Positions 1 to 5,735 are shown, counted from the stretch's first letter. The stretch: DNA of 6,286 nt from Candidatus Kerfeldbacteria bacterium (GCA_003512175.1 DOSP01000058.1:2164-8449); one strand, 5' to 3'. The notes: generated from the letters alone by a model not told the origin. Program-made: numbers and translations.

Positions 1-1164
1 GTTCACCTGGCCGTCATAGTCTTCGGCATAGTAATTTTTCGAGCCAACCATGGCGAGCACTTGTCCAGTATGAGTATCGAGTGACACGAGTGCGGCATTA
101 CTGCCACCATAGCGTTCAACTTTCTCCATGCCATTGGCAATCACTTCTTCAGCAATGGCTTGTTTACCATAATCAAGCGTTGTGGTTACGCGTAAACCCT
201 GATTAATAAAGTTACTGCCGAAATCATCTTCCAGTTGGGCAATGACATGATCCACAAAGTGAGGCGCATCTTTTTTGGCAATGGTTCGTTTCAACTCAAT
301 CGGGTCTAGTTTGGCCGCCGCGGCTTGGTCTTCAGTGATATAGCCTTCTTCGGCCATCCGATCGAGCGTATAATCTTTCCGTGTAAACAACGCTTCTTGG
401 TCTTGGGTGACCCGATTAGGTTTTTGCGGAATAGCTGCCAGCAAAGCTGCCTCGGCTAACGTCAGGTCTTTGGGGGGCTTATCAAAATAACTTTGTGAGG
501 CAGCAGCTACGCCCAAATTGATGCCTCCATAACCGGCTTCATTCAAGTAGAATTCTAAGATCTGGTCTTTGCTATATTTGCGTTCGAGCTCAATGGATAA
601 AATAAGCTCTTTAATTTTACGCGAGTAGGTTCGTTCCTGGCCAACGATGGCCAACTTCACAAACTGTTGCGTAATCGTTGAACCACCAACCTGGCGATCT
701 GTGGCCACATTAATACCGGCTGACCGCATTAAGGCAATTGGATCAAACCCACGGTGGTTGTAGAAATTTTTGTCTTCCAGCGCCACGGTGGCCTGAATCA
801 TGTATGGTGAAATATCTTCAATTTTCGTGTAAGTACGACGAACATCTTTGCCGGTTTCGTACAGCAAGTGTTCGCCGGTTCGATCATAAATTTTTGTGCT
901 TTCAGCAATAACCCGATTTTCCAGTTGGTCTGGACTAGGTAAATCCTTAGCGAACCAGGCAAACACAGCTACACCAGCGAGTAGAGCCACACCAAGTCCA
1001 ATAGCGCCCACCAAAAGCAAGCGTTTCCCCCAACGCTTCCAGCGCGGCTGATGTTTTTTCTTATCCGCCTTTACCTCGCTTTTACTTAACGGCTTAAGGT
1101 TCGTGCTGGATTTTTTTTGAGAGGCCACCGGTTTTGCTTTCGGTTGCGGCCGGTCATGAGGCAT
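1..1164 (-). CDS. class A penicillin-binding protein (GT51 transglycosylase, start of transpeptidase), partial
   Basis: Bifunctional peptidoglycan synthase of the PBP1A/PonA kind, read by translating the complement from ATG 1164-1162; the frame stays open for 388 codons to the left edge. Residues 1-48 are a basic cytoplasmic tail, about 49-72 a single membrane anchor, about 85-260 the GT51 glycosyltransferase domain. Its signatures are all present: EDKNFYNHRGFD (129-140, catalytic Glu130), GGSTITQQ (160-167), RKIKE (182-186, second Glu) and QILEFYLN (201-208). After a linker, AALVSLDTHTGQVLAMVG (from 357) is the usual opening of the transpeptidase domain; the SxxK, SxN and KTG motifs would lie outside the window. 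The protein acts at the outer face of the membrane, polymerising lipid II and cross-linking stem peptides. The gene is divergent from tyrS. A weak GGTG precedes the start. The transglycosylase identification is very secure; whether the transpeptidase part is complete cannot be seen. Confidence 0.95.
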   Translation of the reverse strand, partial: MPHDRPQPKAKPVASQKKSSTNLKPLSKSEVKADKKKHQPRWKRWGKRLLLVGAIGLGVALLAGVAVFAWFAKDLPSPDQLENRVIAESTKIYDRTGEHLLYETGKDVRRTYTKIEDISPYMIQATVALEDKNFYNHRGFDPIALMRSAGINVATDRQVGGSTITQQFVKLAIVGQERTYSRKIKELILSIELERKYSKDQILEFYLNEAGYGGINLGVAAASQSYFDKPPKDLTLAEAALLAAIPQKPNRVTQDQEALFTRKDYTLDRMAEEGYITEDQAAAAKLDPIELKRTIAKKDAPHFVDHVIAQLEDDFGSNFINQGLRVTTTLDYGKQAIAEEVIANGMEKVERYGGSNAALVSLDTHTGQVLAMVGSKNYYAEDYDGQVN

Positions 1165-1176
1165 AAATCACCGCGC

Positions 1177-1206
1177 AGCATACCATTTTTAAACTGCCTT
1201 GTCCAA
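1177..1206 (-). promoter_or_regulatory. putative promoter of the penicillin-binding protein gene
   Basis: On the minus strand TTGGAC (1206-1201) is followed after 18 nt by TATGCT (1182-1177), with an extended -10 TG (1185-1184) one base upstream. Transcription would begin about 6-8 nt before the ATG at 1164, giving a very short leader. Sequence match only; it overlaps the region expected to serve the opposing tyrS promoter. Confidence 0.5.
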
Positions 1207-1216
1207 CACCACGCAG

Positions 1217-1222
1217 TATGAT
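1217..1222 (+). promoter_or_regulatory. putative -10 box of tyrS
   Basis: TATGAT at 1217-1222 matches the -10 consensus at 5 of 6 positions and sits 12 nt before the chosen ATG (1235). No good -35 is visible at 16-18 nt spacing (about 1194-1200), so it is weak or needs help. If used, the leader is only about 6 nt and holds the AAGG (1228-1231) just before the start. This also argues against the in-frame TTG at 1199, which lies upstream of the box. Confidence 0.4.
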
Positions 1223-1234
1223 ACGGTAAGGCTC

Positions 1235-2410
1235 ATGATTGACTCGAAGACCATTCTCCAACGAGGCGTAGACACTATTTATCCATCAGCCGAGGCCCTC
1301 GCTGCCGTCATGCAGCAAAAAAAAATTACGCTGTATTTGGGGGTAGATCCAACCGGTGCATTGCTCCATATCGGACACACCGTAGCCTTACGAAAACTGG
1401 CCCAGTTTCAACAAGCTGGCCACAAGGTGATTCTATTGATTGGTGATTTTACTGGTCGAATTGGTGATCCAACAGGAAAAGATAAAACACGCGTACCACT
1501 AACACCCGAACAGCTAGCCGAGAATGCCCAGACCTACAAAGATCAGGCCGCCAAAATTTTAGATTTCAACCATCCGGAGAACCCAGTAGAAATTCGCTAC
1601 AACAGCACTTGGCTAGCCAAACTGACGTTTGCTGATGTCATTAAACTCGCCTCTCACTTCACCGTGCAACAGATGCTTGAGCGCGACATGTTTGAGCAAC
1701 GCCTGAACGATAATAAACCCATTTCATTGCATGAATTTTTCTATCCGTTGATGCAGGGCTACGATTCGGTAGCGATGGACGTAGACTTAGAAGTAGGTGG
1801 AACAGACCAGACGTTCAACATGTTGGCCGGGCGCACCTTACAAAAAGAAATCAATCATCGGGAAAAGTTTGTCTTGACCGTCCCATTGCTGGCAGATTCG
1901 CGCGGTGTAAAAATCGGAAAAACGGAAGGAAATGTCATCGCCATTACGGCCGAACCGGCTGATCTCTACGGCAAGATTATGGCCCTGGGGGATGATGTCG
2001 TGCGACAATGTTTTGAACTGTGTACCAACGTAGCTATGGCGGAAGTAGATAAGAAAGTAGCGGCCGAAAAGAATCCGAAAGAAACCAAAATGTGGCTAGC
2101 GCGAGAAATTGTGACACTCTACCACGATGCGGCCGCTGCCCAACAGGCTGAAGCAGAATTTGAAAAGGTTTTTTCTGAACACGGCAAACCAACTGACATG
2201 CCACAACAGCCTGTTCCCACAAGCACCGAACCACTCGAGGTGCTCATGGTTCTGGGCCTAGCGACAAACAAAACCGCCGCTAAACGTTTGTTTGAACAGG
2301 GTGGGGTGAAACTGAATGATGTAAAAGTAACGGATTGGAAGGCACCACTAGAGTTAAAATCTGGAGATATCCTCCAAGTCGGCAAGCGGAATTTTGTAGA
2401 ACTTTCCTAA
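1235..2410 (+). CDS. tyrS: tyrosyl-tRNA synthetase (TyrRS, class Ic)
   Basis: Cytosolic enzyme that activates tyrosine with ATP and attaches it to tRNA-Tyr. From ATG 1235 it is 391 residues. The Rossmann catalytic core has YLGVDPTG (34-41), the exact HIGH signature (45-48), GDFTGRIGDPTGK (70-82), YPLMQGYDSV (170-179, tyrosine pocket) and GGTDQTFN (188-195). The second class I signature reads KIGKT (226-230) instead of the usual KMSKS. The C-terminal part (about 334-391) looks like an S4 RNA-binding domain, with the pattern TNKTAAKRLFEQGGVKLN. This architecture matches the TyrZ-like, S4-containing type. The frame extends upstream to a TTG at 1199, but the ATG at 1235 is preferred because the conserved N-terminus begins there, AAGG lies just upstream, and a -10 box lies between the two starts. 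It is convergent with fic. The family call is very secure; the exact start is fairly secure. Confidence 0.96.
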   Translation: MIDSKTILQRGVDTIYPSAEALAAVMQQKKITLYLGVDPTGALLHIGHTVALRKLAQFQQAGHKVILLIGDFTGRIGDPTGKDKTRVPLTPEQLAENAQTYKDQAAKILDFNHPENPVEIRYNSTWLAKLTFADVIKLASHFTVQQMLERDMFEQRLNDNKPISLHEFFYPLMQGYDSVAMDVDLEVGGTDQTFNMLAGRTLQKEINHREKFVLTVPLLADSRGVKIGKTEGNVIAITAEPADLYGKIMALGDDVVRQCFELCTNVAMAEVDKKVAAEKNPKETKMWLAREIVTLYHDAAAAQQAEAEFEKVFSEHGKPTDMPQQPVPTSTEPLEVLMVLGLATNKTAAKRLFEQGGVKLNDVKVTDWKAPLELKSGDILQVGKRNFVELS

Positions 2411-2432
2411 TCATAGTTAGAATTCCGTTGAT

Positions 2433-2460
2433 TACCCCAGAGAAACAATAGGGCTTTTTA
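2433..2460 (+). terminator. possible weak terminator after tyrS
   Basis: Twenty-some bases after the tyrS stop, a CCCC run (2435-2438) can pair with GGG (2451-2453) over a 12-nt loop, followed at once by CTTTTT. The stem is only 3-4 bp, so this is a poor intrinsic terminator by the usual rules. A larger 8-bp inverted repeat (AGTTAGAA 2415-2422 with TTCTAACT 2462-2469) encloses it and may add stability. Inferred from sequence only. Confidence 0.3.
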
Positions 2461-2467
2461 GTTCTAA
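2450..2467 (+). repeat. left copy of an imperfect direct repeat bracketing the fic module
   Basis: AGGGCTTTTTAGTTCTAA here and AGGGCTTTTTTGGTTCTAA at 3380-3398 differ by one substitution and one gap. The left copy spans the end of fic (its stop lies at 2464-2466) and the T-run after tyrS. It could be a remnant of an insertion event or two similar terminator-like T-runs. Confidence 0.4.
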
Positions 2468-3072
2468 CTTTCTCTTCTAATTAAACCAACTTCAATAATT
2501 TTCTGCAGGGGCTCATTATTTTGAGACGCCCCCGCAATACAAGCTGCTAAATACTTTTCTCGATCATTATAATTGATTGGTTGGAACCCTAGGGTATGTA
2601 CTAATACATCCAGAAATAACCTAATCGTTCTGCCATTACCATCACGGAATGGGTGCACAACATTAAATTCATTATGAATGATGGCCAACTTCTGAGCTAA
2701 TTTAGTATTATTGTCTATTGATGTAGGTAGGTTATTTTGAATAATACGGTTTAATTCTTCTACACTATTAGAAAGATACTGCACTGGTGCAAATAACATC
2801 TCTCCTTTCGAAATATCTACTGTGCGCACAGTACCAGCCCAATCGTAAAGAGTTTCAAAAAAGTATTTATGTACCTCAAATAATAACTCACAACCAAAAA
2901 CAAACGTCCGAGTTTGAGCTAAATCAAAAAAATGCTTGTAAGCATCTGTTTGCAAAATAGTTTCTGCATCATCAAGATCTTTTTGAGTTGTGTAACCAAG
3001 CTTGTTTCTCAAAACACCCTGGTCTATGCCAGCCTGCCTGTCACCAACGTCATAACGCGAAAGCGCGACCAT
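2464..3072 (-). CDS. fic: Fic-family adenylyltransferase toxin (FicT/VbhT-like)
   Basis: Fic-domain enzyme expected to transfer AMP from ATP to a hydroxyl side chain of a target protein; known class I Fic toxins of this size AMPylate DNA gyrase and topoisomerase IV, but the target here is unknown. From ATG 3072 it is 202 residues, a typical stand-alone Fic length. Visible landmarks: YDVGDRQAGIDQGVLRNKLG near the N-terminus, the conserved FFETLYDWAGTVRT helix (71-84), the flap region ISKGEMLFAP (87-96), and the complete active-site motif HPFRDGNGRTIR (140-151) with catalytic His140. No inhibitory S-x-x-x-E-G helix is seen inside the protein; it is supplied by the small upstream gene, whose end overlaps this start by 23 nt, implying translational coupling. 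An in-frame TTG at 3090 is an alternative start. No clear Shine-Dalgarno site is visible. Base composition is more AT-rich than in tyrS, consistent with transfer. The Fic call is very secure; the toxin role is inferred from context. Confidence 0.94.
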   Translation of the reverse strand: MVALSRYDVGDRQAGIDQGVLRNKLGYTTQKDLDDAETILQTDAYKHFFDLAQTRTFVFGCELLFEVHKYFFETLYDWAGTVRTVDISKGEMLFAPVQYLSNSVEELNRIIQNNLPTSIDNNTKLAQKLAIIHNEFNVVHPFRDGNGRTIRLFLDVLVHTLGFQPINYNDREKYLAACIAGASQNNEPLQKIIEVGLIRRES

Positions 3073-3217
3073 GTTTTTGCAATTCAACAATGACCTTCAA
3101 ATTGGCTTGGGCACTTTGCAAACTTAAGCCTTCAATTTGAGCAGAGCGTTCGACTGCTTTTAGAAGCACTGCTTTATCAAACACCTCTTTTTTGCTGGGC
3201 TTTCTGATTGGTTTCAT
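3050..3217 (-). CDS. small class I Fic antitoxin (FicA/VbhA-like)
   Basis: A 55-residue gene read directly from the complement, ATG 3217-3215 to TGA 3052-3050. It lies immediately upstream of fic on the same strand and overlaps its start. The protein is basic at its N-terminus (MKPIRKPSKKEVFDKAVLLK) and continues with a helix-like stretch containing SAQIEG at residues 25-30. This fits the Fic inhibitory motif [S/T]xxxE[G/N], with Ser25, Glu29 and Gly30. In class I systems that helix sits on a separate small protein; the Glu binds an active-site Arg of the toxin and blocks productive ATP binding. Size, gene order, overlap and motif together make the assignment strong although the rest of the sequence was not recognised. 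It appears to share one promoter with fic just upstream. No Shine-Dalgarno is visible, so translation may be leaderless. Confidence 0.85.
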   Translation of the reverse strand: MKPIRKPSKKEVFDKAVLLKAVERSAQIEGLSLQSAQANLKVIVELQKHGRAFAL

Positions 3218-3223
3218 GACGTA

Positions 3224-3252
3224 ATAATAGCAGAAAACGACTTACTTTTCAA
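3224..3252 (-). promoter_or_regulatory. promoter of the antitoxin-fic operon
   Basis: On the minus strand TTGAAA (3252-3247) and TATTAT (3229-3224) are separated by exactly 17 nt, each 5 of 6 to consensus. The predicted start of transcription falls at or within a base or two of the antitoxin ATG (3217), so the mRNA would be leaderless or nearly so. A perfect TATAAT (3267-3262) further upstream lacks a partner -35 and may be incidental. Confidence 0.6.
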
Positions 3253-3345
3253 GAGTAATTTATTATAGTAAAACCGGACCAATACAGTGAGTAAGGCGAG
3301 GAGGAAACCACCAAAGAAGTTTTAACACCCCCACTAAACGACCCC

Positions 3346-3420
3346 ATGAAAATCTTACTAAGCAAGGCCGTTTATCCAAAGGGCTTTTTTGGTTCTAATG
3401 CAGCTATCAACGTACTTTAA
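3346..3420 (+). other. 24-codon reading frame in the intergenic region, doubtful or a gene remnant
   Basis: The 258-nt stretch 3218-3475 holds the fic promoter, one repeat copy and the promoter region of the next gene. The only reading frame of note starts ATG 3346 and ends TAA 3418-3420, giving MKILLSKAVYPKGFFGSNAA then INVL. The start resembles the opening of many cytosolic enzymes (MKILL...), so it could be the stub of a decayed gene. There is no Shine-Dalgarno at suitable spacing (AGGAGG at 3299-3304 is far too distant). It may equally be chance. Confidence 0.15.
3380..3398 (+). repeat. right copy of the imperfect direct repeat bracketing the fic module
   Basis: Partner of the copy at 2450-2467, about 0.93 kb away and on the far side of the antitoxin-fic promoter. 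Similarity does not clearly continue beyond the 19 nt on either side. It lies in an intergenic region, within a 24-codon reading frame of doubtful reality. Confidence 0.4.
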
Positions 3421-3432
3421 AATAAGATAAAG

Positions 3433-3461
3433 TTATCATTTTCTTATTATATGCTTATATG
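3433..3461 (+). promoter_or_regulatory. possible promoter of the orphan secreted-protein gene
   Basis: TTATCA (3433-3438) and TATATG (3456-3461) are 17 nt apart, a modest match, 14 nt before the ATG at 3476. The region is very AT-rich, so such matches are common. It includes an exact tandem 8-bp duplication of TTATATGC (3447-3462). Confidence 0.3.
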
Positions 3462-3462
3462 C
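3447..3462 (+). repeat. tandem 8-bp direct repeat upstream of the orphan gene
   Basis: TTATATGC occurs twice back to back directly upstream of the gene at 3476 and overlaps its likely -10 region. It could be a regulator half-site pair or simple slippage in AT-rich DNA; the sequence does not decide. Confidence 0.5.
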
Positions 3463-3475
3463 AAATACTGTATCC

Positions 3476-4282
3476 ATGGATACTAGTGAGCAATCCAAAA
3501 CTAAGCAAATTAAGCGATCCTATAATATAGCTGTGATTTTCTTCTTTATTATTATGGGAATTATCCTTGCAGGCTGCCTGTACCTAAAATCTTTTTCTCC
3601 CACTTATCTTTTTATCAATAATACTCCATTTCAAGTTCATACATCTCTTGTCGGAAGCAGCTCGCCTACAGTTCCTCTTGATATTGCTCCGGGTGAACGG
3701 CAGCTTGTACATTGGTCTTGGGTGTCAGGTCAGCTAAGTCTACCACTTAGATCTGATGGTCAAAGAATCGAACCTAAATATAACCTCATCATTTTTAAGG
3801 TATATTATCTTTCAGATTTTCCTGATAAATGGGGTGTTAAAAAAGAAACGAAAATGTCTTTTGTCTCTTGCATGGATTCTTTATATGTTGATAGAAGAGA
3901 TTATTACAGTTATTGGAAGGGAAAATTTTCTGGTCTTTATCCGAATCTAAGAGTATACGACGCCGGAGCATATTGTGAATTGAATGATGGCAATCAGCTC
4001 ATCTCATTCAGTCATTTTCCCGCAGATGGAGAAGTTTCCGGCACAGGCCAAACCATAGTTCTGTTCGACAAAAAGGATAATATGCTTAAAGCTACAGAAA
4101 ATTTTGATTGCCAAACCATTGGTGATCTTGGTTATCCTGTGTTTGCATCTTTGGAAGATAATATCGTTACCATGACATGTAGTAGCGGAGATGCCGGACA
4201 GCTTCTTAAATCAACCTACGAATTGGATTTAGAAACGTTTGAGTTTAGCTTAACAAACAAAGATACAAGCTTACCTGAATAG
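3476..4282 (+). CDS. hypothetical membrane-anchored or lipoprotein-like exported protein
   Basis: I do not recognise this 268-residue protein. It begins with a hydrophilic, Lys-rich segment (1-14), then a strong hydrophobic stretch (about 15-37) that ends in LAGC at 31-34, a perfect lipobox. It could therefore be cleaved before Cys34 and lipidated, or kept as a single-pass anchor; hydrophobic residues just after Cys34 (LYL) leave this open. The rest (about 40-268) would be outside the cytoplasm. It is rich in aromatic and short beta-like segments and has four cysteines (132, 167, 212, 235) that could form two disulfides. No catalytic motif was found. Start ATG 3476 is chosen because the signal-like segment follows directly; no Shine-Dalgarno is visible. 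The gene is AT-rich, lies between the fic module and the galT operon, and ends 15 nt from the convergent galT stop. It looks like an accessory gene. Confidence 0.75.
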   Translation: MDTSEQSKTKQIKRSYNIAVIFFFIIMGIILAGCLYLKSFSPTYLFINNTPFQVHTSLVGSSSPTVPLDIAPGERQLVHWSWVSGQLSLPLRSDGQRIEPKYNLIIFKVYYLSDFPDKWGVKKETKMSFVSCMDSLYVDRRDYYSYWKGKFSGLYPNLRVYDAGAYCELNDGNQLISFSHFPADGEVSGTGQTIVLFDKKDNMLKATENFDCQTIGDLGYPVFASLEDNIVTMTCSSGDAGQLLKSTYELDLETFEFSLTNKDTSLPE

Positions 4283-4297
4283 TGTACTTCGTTCAAA

Positions 4298-5269
4298 TTA
4301 TTTAATCCGTTTCAATTGCGCCCGGTAAAACGTTGCTGCTTCCTCAGGCGGCACCTGGTTGATGATCAGGCCAGAACCAATCTCTACGCCGGCCCAGGCA
4401 GAGCCGCGCGGAACTAATTTCATATACAGGTGTTGATCGGGATCATCAATCAGCTGATGAAAGTAGTAGTTGTACGGCAACAGTAACTTGTGATTGATGG
4501 CGAATAGTAACCGTTTCATAATATGGGCCCACGATGTACGCTCGGCTTGGTTGAGCAGGGTAATATTATCACGATGTCGTTTCGGCAAGATCCATACTTC
4601 GTAGTTGTACATCGAAGCATACGGACAGAACACCACCACGTTCTTATCTTCCCACACAAACCGGCGGGAGCGGCGTTCTTTGCCCATGACCTGACAGTAC
4701 ACGCACGTACCGTGTTTGGCCCGATAGGCTTGTGCACGAGTTGACTTATCTAAAATATGCGGTGGGATGAACTCAGTGGCAAAAATTTGCGAATGTGCAT
4801 GACATAAACTGGCACCAGCTCGTCCACCCGAGTTTTTAAAAATCAACACATAGTGCAAACGAGGATTTTTTGTTAAAGCCGCAGTGCGCTGGGCATAGAC
4901 TGATAAAATATCAGCTACATGGTTGGTGGGCAGGTCTTCAAGATGCACGTTAGGGTTTGGCGTCTCAACCACCACCTCGTGCTCACCGTAGGCTTTAGGG
5001 TTATCCAGTGTGACCGCCGGAAACTTGTTACCAACCACACACACTTTCCAATTGCGTTTGCCACCCACTCGCGCCAACGGCACTTCATTGCTAATATTTT
5101 GCGGAGAGAATGGGCTATCTTCTGGACGGATCAGCGGACAAGCATCACTTTGTGTCACCGTTTGATGTGGACGACGGTTACGCAGGGGTGCAATCAGGAC
5201 AAACTTCTCCTGAATATAATCTTTGCGCAATTCCGGTTTGTGCATACTCCTAGGCTTCTTTGTAGACAT
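4298..5269 (-). CDS. GalT-like nucleotidyltransferase (HIT superfamily)
   Basis: Resembles galactose-1-phosphate uridylyltransferases, which swap UMP between UDP-glucose and galactose-1-phosphate through a histidine intermediate. From ATG 5269 it is 323 residues. Landmarks: LRKDYIQEKFVLIAP (14-28, family N-terminus), NKFPAV (81-86), and FKNSGGRAGASLCHAHSQI (144-162), where HAHSQ (157-161) is the HxHxQ nucleophile motif with His159 the likely uridylylated residue. CVYC (189-192) may bind metal, followed by VFCPYASMYNYEVWILPKRH (213-232), also typical. The usual N-terminal CPxC pair reads CPLI (44-47), so one metal-ligand cysteine is missing. It overlaps the upstream gene by 20 nt; a start at Met9 (5245) would instead leave a 4-nt gap and fits the usual family N-terminus, but its AGGAG sits only 1 nt from the ATG. 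Other sugar-1-phosphate or dinucleotide substrates are possible, so no gene symbol is given. Family is secure, substrate is not. Confidence 0.88.
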   Translation of the reverse strand: MSTKKPRSMHKPELRKDYIQEKFVLIAPLRNRRPHQTVTQSDACPLIRPEDSPFSPQNISNEVPLARVGGKRNWKVCVVGNKFPAVTLDNPKAYGEHEVVVETPNPNVHLEDLPTNHVADILSVYAQRTAALTKNPRLHYVLIFKNSGGRAGASLCHAHSQIFATEFIPPHILDKSTRAQAYRAKHGTCVYCQVMGKERRSRRFVWEDKNVVVFCPYASMYNYEVWILPKRHRDNITLLNQAERTSWAHIMKRLLFAINHKLLLPYNYYFHQLIDDPDQHLYMKLVPRGSAWAGVEIGSGLIINQVPPEEAATFYRAQLKRIK

Positions 5270-5735
5270 GCTTTGTGGGGTCGATCAAAAAACCAGCTAG
5301 ATCTTTCTTACCCACCAAGACCGAGTAGAGGAGAATCTTGCGATCGACAATACTGGCAATGGTAGGGATATGTTTGCCGCGTAGATGCAGGTGGAGCCGC
5401 ACGTACGGGCGAACACTAATTCCATTGGTGGCAGGAATGACTCGAATATCATACAAGCCGGGAATCTGTTTTTTTAATTTCGGTGTAATGTGTTGGCTGA
5501 CATGTTCACGGACGTGCTGGAAATTTTTTTTCGTAATATCGAGCTTAGGCATCAGGCGCACGAAACTCGTATAGACGGGCAACAACCCTATCCGCTTGGC
5601 TACAGACACATCAATCGCAGTGGTGCGTGCCCCAGTATCAATTTTCGCTTTACGCCGGATGAAAGTTTTAGTTTCGGGGATGAAAATTTTTACTTCTTCT
5701 TCCAGGCCAATGATCGGTTTACGCATATCGTTCAC
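5250..5735 (-). CDS. retropepsin-like aspartic protease domain protein (RimB/PF05618-like)
   Basis: A 161-residue single-domain protein starting at GTG 5735, whose first bases overlap the TGA of the gene upstream (4-nt overlap), a classic translational coupling arrangement. ATG at 5726 (codon 4) is an alternative. KIDTGARTTAID (31-42) is the hallmark of the family annotated as putative ATP-dependent zinc protease or RimB, now regarded as retropepsin-like, with Asp33 the expected catalytic residue. The C-terminal half has SVRPYVRLHLHLRG (107-120) and LVGKKDLAGFLIDPT (140-154), matching the family's usual VRP strand and the glycine-containing loop before the end. Retropepsins need two such domains, so it should dimerise, with itself or with the neighbouring paralogue. 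RimB proteins are known to accompany RimK ATP-grasp ligases; none lies in this window. It is followed by the GalT-like gene with a 20-nt overlap. Family call is good; true activity and substrate are unknown. Confidence 0.85.
   Translation of the reverse strand: MNDMRKPIIGLEEEVKIFIPETKTFIRRKAKIDTGARTTAIDVSVAKRIGLLPVYTSFVRLMPKLDITKKNFQHVREHVSQHITPKLKKQIPGLYDIRVIPATNGISVRPYVRLHLHLRGKHIPTIASIVDRKILLYSVLVGKKDLAGFLIDPTKHVYKEA

Noticed and set aside
1199..1234. Upstream TTG start for tyrS adding 12 residues
   Set aside because: The extra residues (MSNTTQYDTVRL) are not part of the family, a -10 box lies downstream of the TTG, and the ATG at 1235 has AAGG just before it.
2034..2385. Two minus-strand open frames inside tyrS
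   Set aside because: They fall opposite the S4-containing end of a well-supported tyrS and encode low-complexity, Ser/Ala-rich or Pro-rich products without motifs.
3073..3090. TTG start for fic adding six residues
   Set aside because: ATG 3072 is the stronger codon and gives a normal family N-terminus; the extra residues MLNCKN are shared coding space with the antitoxin and show no conservation signal.
3366..3391. AAGGCC...GGGCTTTTTT as an intrinsic terminator
   Set aside because: The stem has a central mismatch and no plus-strand gene ends upstream of it, so there is no transcript for it to stop.
3380..3400. GGTTCTAAT as a tRNA T-loop fragment and thus an attachment site
   Set aside because: No acceptor, D or anticodon arms can be drawn around it, and the sequence departs from GGTTCRANNCC at key positions.
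4919..5365. 148-codon plus-strand open frame
   Set aside because: It lies opposite the GalT-like and retropepsin-like genes, both of which show clear family motifs; its translation has no recognisable motif and looks like a reverse-frame shadow.
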